Positions 1 through 8,354 of a stretch of DNA of 47,345 nt are shown here, one piece after another. The position numbers and the translations under genes are program-made. This DNA is from Pontibacter silvestris (GTDB taxonomy: Bacteria > Bacteroidota > Bacteroidia > Cytophagales > Hymenobacteraceae). The notes below the pieces were generated by a model. It was given only the letters and a program-made list of their open reading frames with translations, made no database searches and was not told where the DNA came from. The stretch is taken from assembly GCF_020907275.1 (NCBI RefSeq), contig NZ_JAJJWI010000026.1, forward strand, positions 1-47,345, read 5' to 3'. Each line of letters opens with the position of its first letter. Position 1 is the first letter of the stretch.

Positions 1-29
1 TAGTTCTAAAATTGGGGAGCCGACATATG

Positions 30-88
30 CAGTAATCATAAAAAAGCTCCCCGGTTAAAATAACCGGGGAGCTTTTTTATGATTACTG
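30..88. terminator. Perfect 28-bp stem, bidirectional terminator
   Basis: Positions 30-57 are exactly complementary to 61-88, with a three-base AAA loop. The core is AGCTCCCCGGTTA with A and T tracts on either side, so it can act as a rho-independent terminator on both strands. It lies just beyond the stop codon of the GH92 gene on the minus strand. A further GGGGAGC at 14-20 could compete for one arm. No gene is visible in positions 1-97. Confidence 0.85.
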
Positions 89-97
89 GAGCGAATA

Positions 98-2401
98 TTA
101 TTGCAGCACTGATCTTGGCCTGTCTTCTTTAGCGACGCCCCAGGTATTACTTGGTTTGTTACCCATCTTAATAACCAAATGGCCACCTTGCATCAGGTCT
201 CTGTGTAAGATGTAAGACTTTGTATAAGGCTTGCCGTTGAGGGTAATACTTTGAATATACTTATTCTCAGTACTGTTATTCTTTGCTTCAACAGTGAGTT
301 CTTTTCCTTCTGCCAGCTTAAGAGTTGCTTGCTTGATAGTTGGGCTGCCAAACACGTAAGCACCGTTAGCAGGGTTCAGCGGATAAAAACCAAGTGTAGA
401 GAAAACATACCAGGCAGACATTTGTCCGACATCTTCGTTTCCAATAATGCCATCAGGTTTATCGGTATAGAAATTTTCTGTTATGAACCGTACCTTTTCA
501 GCTGTTTTCCATGGCTGGCCTACATAAGGATAAAGGTAGGTAATATGGTGACTAGGTTCATTGCCATGTGCATATTGCCCGATTAGGCCAGAAATATCGT
601 TTGAAGCTTCTTCTCCCATGTCACCCTCAGCTATAAACAGTGAATCTAACTTTTGTGAGAAAGGCTCTTCTCCACCTAATAGCTGAATTAACCCTTCCAC
701 ATCCTGAGGCACAAGCCATGTATATTGCCATGAATTACCTTCGCAGAAATCATCATTGCGGTGGCGGGAAACAAAGGGGCTAAAAGGTGCGCGCCATTCA
801 TTTTCGGATATCCTGCCGCGCATAAACCGTGTCTGCTTATCAAAGTAGTTTTCGTAGTTCTTCGCTCTCTTGCTAAAATATTGGTAATCTTCGTCTTTAC
901 TCATCTTTTTAGCTACCTGTGCCAGACACCAGTCATCAATGGCGTATTCCAGGCCCATGGCAACAGACTCAACAGTGGTGTTGGCCGGTATGTAGCCAAG
1001 CGCTTTTACTGACTTCAGTCCTTTGTCGTCTTGCATGGCAGTGGTTTTCATGGCCTCATAAGCGAGGTCTTTATCAAAACCATTAAAGCCTTTCAGTAGT
1101 GCATCTGCTATAACAGGCACAGCGCTATAGCCCACCATAGTATTGGTTTCGTTGCCCATCAGGTGCCACATTGGCAATTTACCCTGCTGCTGGTAAACAG
1201 CCAGCATAGAATTTACCATATCGTTTACACGGTCATGTTGCAGCATCGTAAAAAGGGGATGCGCTGCTCTGTAAGTATCCCAAAGCGAAAAAGTAGTTAA
1301 GTTGGTAAAGGATGCATCTTTATATATTTTTTTATCAGTACCCAAATAATCACCGTTGTGATCATTAAAGATGGAAGGAGCAATCATGGTATGATAGAGA
1401 GCAGTATAAAATGTTCTTAGCTGGGCTGTGTCATCAGCCTGTATCTGTACTTTCTGTAGCTCTCTGTTCCAGGCCTGGTCTGCATTACTTACCACTTTCT
1501 CAAAGTCCCAATGTGGAATTTCTTCTTTTATATTAGCTAAAGCATTTTCAGAGCTTACGGGAGATACTCCTACTTTTAGTTTTATCTTTTCACCAGCCTG
1601 CGTCGAAAAGTTAGCTACTCCTTTAATATGGTTTCCTTTAGAAGCGGGTATAGTTGTACCTGTAGAATCGGTTATCTGGAAACTGGAAAAGTTCTGGAAA
1701 GGCTTAGAGAAAACAGCTGTAAAATATATGCGTTGATCAGGTGCCCAGCCTTTAGAGTAACGGTAGCCAGCCAGGGTGCTATCGTTTATTTGTTCTATAA
1801 AAGTATCTATAGCCTGGTCCCAGCCTATGCCTTCATTCAGATCGAACAGAATATGGGATTCTTCAGCTTTTGGAAACGTGTATTGATGAAAGCCAACACG
1901 CTCTGTAGCCGTAAGTTCTGCCTGTATGTTATAACGCTGTAATTTTACTGCATAATAGCCTGGCTGTGCTTTCTCCTCTTCGTGTGAGTACAGCGACATA
2001 TAACCGCTTTCCATATCTTCTAAGGTACCTTTCATTAGCCTTACCGGTCCGGTTGTAGGCATTACGGCAATGTCACCTAAGTCGCCAATACCAGTACCAC
2101 TGAGGTGTGTGTGGGCAAAACCAACTATAGTAGAATCGGAGTAATGGTAGCCGGAGCACCAATCCCAACCTTCTGTTATGTTAGTTGGCCCTAGTTGTAC
2201 CGCACCAAAGGGTACATTGGCTCCCACAAAAACGTGCCCATGAAAACCAGAACCAATATAAGGATCAACATATTTTGTAAGGCTGGCGGTTAAATCACCG
2301 CTGAGTTGCTCTTCTTTTATGCTTTTGCAAGCTGCAAAAACACTTACACAAAGCGCAAATGCAGCAATAGGTTTTAATAGTGGAGTGACTTTTTTCTTCA
2401 T
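98..2401 (-). CDS. GH92 alpha-mannosidase, lipoprotein
   Basis: Probable exo-acting alpha-mannosidase of glycoside hydrolase family 92, which trims alpha-mannose from N-glycans in a calcium-dependent way. I chose the ATG at 2401 rather than 2464 because it starts directly with a lipoprotein signal peptide (KKK, hydrophobic stretch, FAAC with Cys25). The protein is then 767 residues. Family motifs are DPYIG (46-50), GWDWCSGYHY (78-87), GFAHTHLSGTG (94-104), the MGLEYAIDDW segment, and GNEDVGQMSAW (654-664), which carries acidic residues of the GH92 active site. It is the last gene of the minus-strand glycan locus and ends at a bidirectional terminator. The family call is firm; the exact linkage (alpha-1,2, 1,3 or 1,6) cannot be told from sequence alone. 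Confidence 0.92.
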   Translation of the reverse strand: MKKKVTPLLKPIAAFALCVSVFAACKSIKEEQLSGDLTASLTKYVDPYIGSGFHGHVFVGANVPFGAVQLGPTNITEGWDWCSGYHYSDSTIVGFAHTHLSGTGIGDLGDIAVMPTTGPVRLMKGTLEDMESGYMSLYSHEEEKAQPGYYAVKLQRYNIQAELTATERVGFHQYTFPKAEESHILFDLNEGIGWDQAIDTFIEQINDSTLAGYRYSKGWAPDQRIYFTAVFSKPFQNFSSFQITDSTGTTIPASKGNHIKGVANFSTQAGEKIKLKVGVSPVSSENALANIKEEIPHWDFEKVVSNADQAWNRELQKVQIQADDTAQLRTFYTALYHTMIAPSIFNDHNGDYLGTDKKIYKDASFTNLTTFSLWDTYRAAHPLFTMLQHDRVNDMVNSMLAVYQQQGKLPMWHLMGNETNTMVGYSAVPVIADALLKGFNGFDKDLAYEAMKTTAMQDDKGLKSVKALGYIPANTTVESVAMGLEYAIDDWCLAQVAKKMSKDEDYQYFSKRAKNYENYFDKQTRFMRGRISENEWRAPFSPFVSRHRNDDFCEGNSWQYTWLVPQDVEGLIQLLGGEEPFSQKLDSLFIAEGDMGEEASNDISGLIGQYAHGNEPSHHITYLYPYVGQPWKTAEKVRFITENFYTDKPDGIIGNEDVGQMSAWYVFSTLGFYPLNPANGAYVFGSPTIKQATLKLAEGKELTVEAKNNSTENKYIQSITLNGKPYTKSYILHRDLMQGGHLVIKMGNKPSNTWGVAKEDRPRSVLQ

Positions 2402-2536
2402 GAGTAGATAAGGGTTTTTGTAGAGTGGATTAAATGCCTGATGTAATGAAGCAAAGACTTTCAAAGTGACTATTACATTTTCTTCAATAATTAGAAAGGT
2501 GTCTTAACCATACAAAGGAGTAAGGTAGTATAATAG

Positions 2537-4840
2537 CTAATGCCTTAGCCAGCTTTCCGGAACATTCAGAGGCTCGCTGCCGTCTTTGCTGTATTTAAGT
2601 TTAAGGGTATAGCCTCCTCCTCCTTCTACAAAATCTAGTTCAAATGTTTGAAGCCCTTTGCTTAGTGCTACCTGCCCGCTTTTTTCAATTGCTGAGTGTA
2701 GCCCGTCATTATCTACTACCATTCTGTTAGCTATACGCAATACTCCTCCGTCATCGCATGTCAGGTAAAATGTATAAATGCCCGTTTCCGGAATCTCCAG
2801 GTATCCACGAAATTGTACTCCGAATTTATCAGCACTAGCCTGTTCAGGTACCTGCACATTATTAACTGTATAAGTATCATTGGCGGTAGCTTTATTCATT
2901 TCGCTGGCAGTCTTAAAGTACCCTATAAAATAGGAGCTTCGCAATCCTTTTCTTGTTGCTTTAGCTTGCACAGGTGTGGCATATTCCTGCTTTTTATAGT
3001 TGATTTTGTAGGTGTCTCCTTTTAGCCCTTCCGGAGTGAACGCAGCAAGCTTTATAGTAGATGGCTGTGTAATCTCCAGCGGTTTATCAAGTGTCACAGA
3101 ACTGCTTTTAGGTGCGCTTCCATCAGTTGTGTAACGAATAACAAGGTTGTCTAATGGCTTCTGGATACTTAAAGTTGCCTTATCTGTAAACACACTTTCT
3201 TCGGCAAATCCGGCTAAGTCAGGTACACGGTAATGTACATCCAGTGCAGCTAACCTTTTGTAATGCTCTTTTAGTCTTTCCTGGTAAGTGCCGTAACTCT
3301 TTTTATTTGTCCATATTACTTCTGCCAATGCTGTCATGCGGGGCATGTACATGTAATCTGCTCTGTTTTCAGAAGGAATATATTCAGTCCAGATATTTGC
3401 TTGTGCCCCTAAGATAGATTTTGCTTCGTTGGCATTCAGGTCAGCTGGCACAACATTAAAGTGGTATACATTGTATAGGGAGTTTTTGTCGGGCAGGGCA
3501 TCAAAATACAATGTATTAACGGGAGTCATAATAACCTGATTCCCGTTTCTGGCAGCTTTAAGTGGGGCATCTGCTACCCAGCTGCGCCAGTACATGACTG
3601 TTGCTGTAGGGCTTATTCCTCCTTCCAGCATCTCATCCCAACCAATAAGCTTTTTCCCTTTAGACTCCAGAAATTTCTCTATGCGGTGTACAAAATAGCT
3701 TTGCAGTTCATTTACATTCTTCAGGCCTTCTTGCTGCATTAATTCTTTACAGGCTGCTGACTGTGCCCAAGAAGTTTTCTCTACTTCATCGGCACCTATA
3801 TGTATGTATTGGCTCGGGAATAAGGCAGCAATCTCACTAAGTACATTTTCGGCAAACTCAAATGTACTTTCATTGCAAGGGCATATAGGCGTAGAAAAAT
3901 CTTTGCCCCAGCCGGTGTTACCGTCGCAGGTAAGAAAAGGATAGGCTTTTATGGCAGCCATCATATGGCCCGGCATATCTATCTCAGGTATAACTTCAAT
4001 ATGTCTAGCGGCAGCATATTTAATTACCTCTTTCATGTCTTCTTGTGTGTAGAAGCCACCATACATCGTTTTGCCATTCTTTTGCACGATATGCTTCTCT
4101 TCCAACGCGAAGTCAGGGTTTTCTTTGGACTTTTCTATACAAATGGAGTCCTGGTTGTTAAAGGTGCGCCAGGCGCCAGCTTCCGTTAGTTTAGGATATT
4201 TCTTTATTTCTATTCGCCAACCTTGGTCGTCGGTAAGGTGAAGGTGCAGCTTGTTAAATTTATAGAGTGCTAACAGGTCGATGAACTTTCTCAGGTAATC
4301 TGTAGAGAAAAAGTGCCGCGACACATCCAGGTGCATTCCTCGCCAGGAGTAGGCAGGCTGATCTTCAATTTGTACGGCTGGCAAAGTAAGTTGCGCTGGA
4401 ACCTGCTGCTTGCTCTCAATGCTTACAGGCAGTAACTGCCTTAACGTTTGAATGGCTCTGAACATACCTGCAGGTTCTTTTGCTGTAAGTGTAACCTGTT
4501 GTGGGGCAACAATTAAACTATAGCCTTCTGCTGCTGTTATAGTGTTGTCGTATTGCAGCAGAATGCTGTTAGCTGTTGCTTTCTTTATTTGGGTTAAGGG
4601 TTTCTCTAAACCGATTTGTAGCAGTTCTTGTAGCTGTGCCGCTTCTTTTTCAAATATTCTGGATTCTTTAGGTAAGGCTAACTTTGTGTCAGCCGTAACC
4701 GTGAAGCTGCCATACCCGGGTGTGAGAGAAGTAGGATAGGGGATTAGGGCATATTTAGCTGGTGATGGCTGTGCTGCTGCAATGTTGTTGAAACTTAACA
4801 GCAGTAGAAACAAAGTAATGAAGCAAAGTTGTTTATGCAT
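2537..4840 (-). CDS. GH20 beta-N-acetylhexosaminidase with PA14 domain
   Basis: A 767-residue exported beta-N-acetylhexosaminidase that removes terminal GlcNAc or GalNAc. A cleavable signal peptide (about residues 1-23) is followed by a GH20b-type N-terminal domain (about 28-160) and the catalytic barrel (about 163-510). The catalytic Asp-Glu pair is D351/E352 in HIGADEVEKTSW; other GH20 motifs are GMHLDVSRHF and HLTDDQGWR. After the barrel comes a chitobiase C-terminal-like beta domain (about 545-615, IRYTTDGSAP) and then a PA14 domain (about 630-767, with YTFYLTCDDGG and DGLH), probably glycan binding. It lies between the GH92 and GH29 genes in the same orientation. Substrate-assisted catalysis is family knowledge; N-glycan antennae as substrate is inferred from the neighbours. 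Confidence 0.93.
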   Translation of the reverse strand: MHKQLCFITLFLLLLSFNNIAAAQPSPAKYALIPYPTSLTPGYGSFTVTADTKLALPKESRIFEKEAAQLQELLQIGLEKPLTQIKKATANSILLQYDNTITAAEGYSLIVAPQQVTLTAKEPAGMFRAIQTLRQLLPVSIESKQQVPAQLTLPAVQIEDQPAYSWRGMHLDVSRHFFSTDYLRKFIDLLALYKFNKLHLHLTDDQGWRIEIKKYPKLTEAGAWRTFNNQDSICIEKSKENPDFALEEKHIVQKNGKTMYGGFYTQEDMKEVIKYAAARHIEVIPEIDMPGHMMAAIKAYPFLTCDGNTGWGKDFSTPICPCNESTFEFAENVLSEIAALFPSQYIHIGADEVEKTSWAQSAACKELMQQEGLKNVNELQSYFVHRIEKFLESKGKKLIGWDEMLEGGISPTATVMYWRSWVADAPLKAARNGNQVIMTPVNTLYFDALPDKNSLYNVYHFNVVPADLNANEAKSILGAQANIWTEYIPSENRADYMYMPRMTALAEVIWTNKKSYGTYQERLKEHYKRLAALDVHYRVPDLAGFAEESVFTDKATLSIQKPLDNLVIRYTTDGSAPKSSSVTLDKPLEITQPSTIKLAAFTPEGLKGDTYKINYKKQEYATPVQAKATRKGLRSSYFIGYFKTASEMNKATANDTYTVNNVQVPEQASADKFGVQFRGYLEIPETGIYTFYLTCDDGGVLRIANRMVVDNDGLHSAIEKSGQVALSKGLQTFELDFVEGGGGYTLKLKYSKDGSEPLNVPESWLRH

Positions 4841-4990
4841 TATTGCAGTTTTTATTCAATATGATGTGGTTATACTAAGTATCAAAATCAGGAACAGAAC
4901 CAGAAGAGCAGAGAATTATATGAATAATGGAAGTTGGTATATCTTATCTTCTAATTACCCAGAAAGTCTTTAACATTTTACAGAGTGCTT

Positions 4991-6541
4991 TTACTCTGCC
5001 TGCTTATATAAGCCTATTTCTGCGATCGTAGGATTTAACCTGGATGACTCAATTCTCAAACGCACGGTACTTGCCTGCACAGGTTCGAACTTCAACAATC
5101 TTTTATAACCAACAGTTGTGCCTTCGGCAGCTTTTTTCCATTCTTTGCCATCCTTGTACTCCAGCACAAACTTTTCAATGCGCTGGCCTACCGTTATGTT
5201 TTCCTGTAGGAGCAAGACATCGAATGTTGTCGCAGTATTAAGTTTTAACTCCATAGTAGCAGTTGAGTCATTCCCTTCGGTAGTCCAGTAGGTGGTATAA
5301 TCTTCATCCAGCATTACTTTGGTTTGTTTCCCTGATTTGCCAGATACCTTTACACTTTTCAGCAGGTTTTGAGCGAATGTCTTCTCCCGTACTTCTTTCC
5401 ATTCCTGTAGACTTTTAATGTCATTTTCATGAATAAGACCTCTTTTATCAGGAGGAATGTTAAGTAGCAACACACCGTTTCTTCCGACAGAGCTATAGTA
5501 TATGTCAAGCAAGTCTGCAGCGGACTTTACTTTGTTGTCTTCTTCAGGATGATAAAACCAACCTGGGCGTATAGAAACGTCTATTTCTGCAGGATACCAC
5601 ACCAAGCTCTTGACATTAGTAATTTTACCTCTGCTTCCTAAATCATCTTCCATCATATTGGTTGGGGCAAAAGAAACATCTTTTTGAGAATTGGCAGCCA
5701 CATTCTCCTGTAATTGTGCATCTGCTGGCACTACGCTCCATTCTGTTTTTCTGCCGTAGCCTGATTCTGTTCCGACCCAACGTACATCCGGGCCCATAAC
5801 AGCAATGGTAGCGTTGGGTTGTAGTTTGCGGATGAGGCTATACCAGCGATCAAAATCATACACTTGCTTCTTCCCGTTGGGGCCTTCTCCATTGGCACCA
5901 TCAAACCAAACTTCGTCTACTTGTCCATAGTTAGAAAGCAGTTCAGTTAGCTGGTTTACAAAATAATCGTTGTACTTAGCAGAGTCTCCAAACAATGGGG
6001 AGTGTCTGTCCCAGGGTGAAAGATAAACGCCGAACCCCATGTTATACTCGCTGCAAGCTTCTGCTACTTCTTTCACTACATCGCCTTTTCCGTTTTTCCA
6101 GGGACTATTCTTTACAGAGTGTTCTGTGTACTGGCTCGGCCAGAGGCAGAAGCCATCATGATGCTTAGCCGTAATGATAACTTGTTTGATGCCGTTTTCT
6201 TTACAATTCCGGACCCATTGCCTTGCATCCAGTGCTGTGGGGTTAAACAGTTGTGGACTTTCGTTTCCATCGCCCCATTCTTTGTTTGTAAATGTATTTA
6301 TCCCAAAGTGAATAAAACCTGTTACCTCTAGTTGTTGCCATCTTAGCTGCCTGTCAGATGGTACTACATTGGCTGCTTTGCGGATAATGTCAGCTTCTGA
6401 ATCCCCAGGCTGTATTTGCACATAGTTTTTGTCAGTATATATTTGAGCAAAACTGCTAAAAGCCATAAAAGAACCAAAAGCTGAGATAACAACTGATAGT
6501 AAGCATTTCTTTACATTCTTTTGGGTGATGCTGTTATGCAT
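4991..6541 (-). CDS. GH29 alpha-L-fucosidase
   Basis: A 516-residue alpha-L-fucosidase with an N-terminal signal peptide (hydrophobic to about residue 32, cleavage near FAQ). The GH29 barrel shows HFGINTFT (78-85), KHHDGFCLW (126-134) and WFDGANG (212-218), where D214 is the expected nucleophile. The sequence style, with HSVKNSPWKNGKGDVVKE, is that of GH29 subfamily B (alpha-1,3/1,4-specific) rather than the broad subfamily A; this is my judgement from motif style. The last 130 or so residues look like a discoidin/F5/8-type beta domain. The gene sits between SusD and the PA14-bearing GH20, so it probably removes antennary or core fucose during glycan breakdown. Confidence 0.92.
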   Translation of the reverse strand: MHNSITQKNVKKCLLSVVISAFGSFMAFSSFAQIYTDKNYVQIQPGDSEADIIRKAANVVPSDRQLRWQQLEVTGFIHFGINTFTNKEWGDGNESPQLFNPTALDARQWVRNCKENGIKQVIITAKHHDGFCLWPSQYTEHSVKNSPWKNGKGDVVKEVAEACSEYNMGFGVYLSPWDRHSPLFGDSAKYNDYFVNQLTELLSNYGQVDEVWFDGANGEGPNGKKQVYDFDRWYSLIRKLQPNATIAVMGPDVRWVGTESGYGRKTEWSVVPADAQLQENVAANSQKDVSFAPTNMMEDDLGSRGKITNVKSLVWYPAEIDVSIRPGWFYHPEEDNKVKSAADLLDIYYSSVGRNGVLLLNIPPDKRGLIHENDIKSLQEWKEVREKTFAQNLLKSVKVSGKSGKQTKVMLDEDYTTYWTTEGNDSTATMELKLNTATTFDVLLLQENITVGQRIEKFVLEYKDGKEWKKAAEGTTVGYKRLLKFEPVQASTVRLRIESSRLNPTIAEIGLYKQAE

Positions 6542-6692
6542 TGTTTACTGTTTTTAAGTTGAAATAGACTTATCTGGTTCTTGAAAAGAGTAGCCGCTTA
6601 TAGCTTATATGCAGGATACTTTCTTTATAAAGTAGTTTTCTCTAATCCATTTTAGAACCAGAGCGAGACTTTATGCTCATTAAATGTAAGAA

Positions 6693-6748
6693 TGAAGCAG
6701 CCCCATAATAGTACAACGCTTGTCTAAAGCTATTACCAGGCTGCTTCA
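6693..6748 (-). terminator. Hairpin downstream of susD
   Basis: TGAAGCAGCC at 6693-6702 pairs with GGCTGCTTCA at 6739-6748. On the minus strand it lies 15 bases after the SusD stop codon. The trailing T tract is weak (TTCTTAC), so this may be a leaky terminator or a processing stem separating high SusC/SusD mRNA from the downstream hydrolase genes. Confidence 0.5.
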
Positions 6749-6763
6749 AAAATTACAGTGAAG

Positions 6764-8341
6764 TTACCAACCTGGGTTTTGTTCTAAATTAGGGTTTATG
6801 TCTACTTCATTTTGAGGAATAGCCCATAAATAGTCTCTGGAGGAATCAAACTGCCTTCTCTCAACTAAAATATGCTGTCCGTAATCTGATCTGGAACTGT
6901 TAAAGTTGTTGAGTATTCCATAAGCATTTCCAGACATGACATCTTCGGCAATTCCCCATCTTCTAATATCAAAGAGCCTGTGTTCTTCAAGTGCAAATTC
7001 CACATGCCTTTCTCTTCTTACTATTTGCCTTAACGCCTCCTGAGATGGAGCTGTAGCAGGCGTAACAGCAGGCATGTTTATTCCTTGCCGGCCTCTTACC
7101 AGGTTGATAGCATCGTATACAGATTGATCAATCTCATTGGCTTCTATTTTTGCTTCTGCGTAAGTTAACAGTACTTCAGCATAACGAATCAATACTTCAT
7201 CATTGTATGAGTTGCTGTCCCAGTTGCCCTCAATGTCTGCAGGTATATATTTTTTATAGTAATATCCTGAGAACGAAGCATTACTTTTACCCAATGCATC
7301 TACCGAGTTGGGATTAGTAATATCAATTGTCACTCCGTTTACTTCGACGCCGGGAACAACTACTGTTAATTTTAGCCTCGGATCCCTGTTTTCAAAAGGG
7401 TTATTAGGGTCATATAGGGGAGACTGGTCAATAGGCTTGCCATCTATAGCTTCATATGCATTTACCAAACTTTGTAAGGGCACTACCTGCCCCCAGCCGC
7501 CTAGTGAAGGTGTGCCCACCCAGGTTGCCGCAGCAGTAGGATATGTGCTCTTAAGATATTGTGCCGCCAGTATAATTTCATGGCTGTTCTTGTTGGTGCC
7601 ATCAAACAAGCTTAGATAATCATCATCTATCGTATACTGGCCAAGGTCCATCACCGCTTTTGCTGCAGTAGCAGCTTCTGCCCATTCCTCCTGATATAAT
7701 AAAGTACGAGCTTTAAGAGCCAGTGCAGCTCCTTTGGTTATTCTACCTTGGTCTGCAGCGTCATACGATAGTGGCAGCGACTCTGCCGCTGTAGTTAAAT
7801 CATTTACTATAAAGGCTACTACCTCGGCTTTAGGTGTTCTCTCTATATTGAATTCATCTGTAGACTGAATGTGTGTTATCAGCGGAACATCTCCATACAT
7901 TCCTACAAGTTGCTGGTAAGCGTAGGCTCTAATAAAGGTGGTTTCTGCCTTCAGCCTGGCCCGTAACTCACCCGACATATCAGTAACTTTATCAATGTTA
8001 TCTAAAACATTATTTGCTGCAGCAATAGTATTGTAATGCTGTGACCAGAAATGGCTAAAATAACTTGTGCTGGCTGTTGCACTTCCGTTACCTGCATACT
8101 GCACATCGGCGGGCCAGTTACTCCAGGAATAACTGTCGTCTGTGGCGGCTGATAAGAAAACACGGTACCAAGAGTCTCCTAAATAGCGGTAACAATTGTT
8201 TACAGCGCTTATAGCATCTTGCTCTGTTTGCCAGAAAGTTTCGTTAGATACTACATCTAAGGGTTGTTTATCCAAGAAATCGTCATCGCAAGATGTTGCC
8301 AATAAACAGGAAAGCAATGCTAGTAATTTATATCTTTTCAT
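6764..8341 (-). CDS. SusD/RagB-family outer-membrane glycan-binding lipoprotein
   Basis: A 525-residue SusD-like lipoprotein that caps the neighbouring SusC channel and captures oligosaccharides at the cell surface. It has a lipoprotein signal with the lipidated Cys18 (LATSC) followed by acidic residues (DDD), a surface-export signal in Bacteroidota. FLDKQPLD and NETFWQTEQDAI are typical N-terminal SusD motifs. The C-terminal end, YLWAIPQNEVDINP ending in QNPGW, is the classic RagB/SusD signature. It lies 13 bases after SusC in the same operon. The ligand is not evident from sequence; N-glycan fragments are inferred from adjacent GH92, GH29, GH20 and GH2 genes. Confidence 0.95.
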   Translation of the reverse strand: MKRYKLLALLSCLLATSCDDDFLDKQPLDVVSNETFWQTEQDAISAVNNCYRYLGDSWYRVFLSAATDDSYSWSNWPADVQYAGNGSATASTSYFSHFWSQHYNTIAAANNVLDNIDKVTDMSGELRARLKAETTFIRAYAYQQLVGMYGDVPLITHIQSTDEFNIERTPKAEVVAFIVNDLTTAAESLPLSYDAADQGRITKGAALALKARTLLYQEEWAEAATAAKAVMDLGQYTIDDDYLSLFDGTNKNSHEIILAAQYLKSTYPTAAATWVGTPSLGGWGQVVPLQSLVNAYEAIDGKPIDQSPLYDPNNPFENRDPRLKLTVVVPGVEVNGVTIDITNPNSVDALGKSNASFSGYYYKKYIPADIEGNWDSNSYNDEVLIRYAEVLLTYAEAKIEANEIDQSVYDAINLVRGRQGINMPAVTPATAPSQEALRQIVRRERHVEFALEEHRLFDIRRWGIAEDVMSGNAYGILNNFNSSRSDYGQHILVERRQFDSSRDYLWAIPQNEVDINPNLEQNPGW

Positions 8342-8354
8342 GTGTTTACAACTT

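Noticed and set aside
2402..2464. Upstream ATG extension of the GH92 gene (21 extra residues)
   Set aside because: It would bury the lipoprotein signal peptide inside the protein; the ATG at 2401 begins directly with it.
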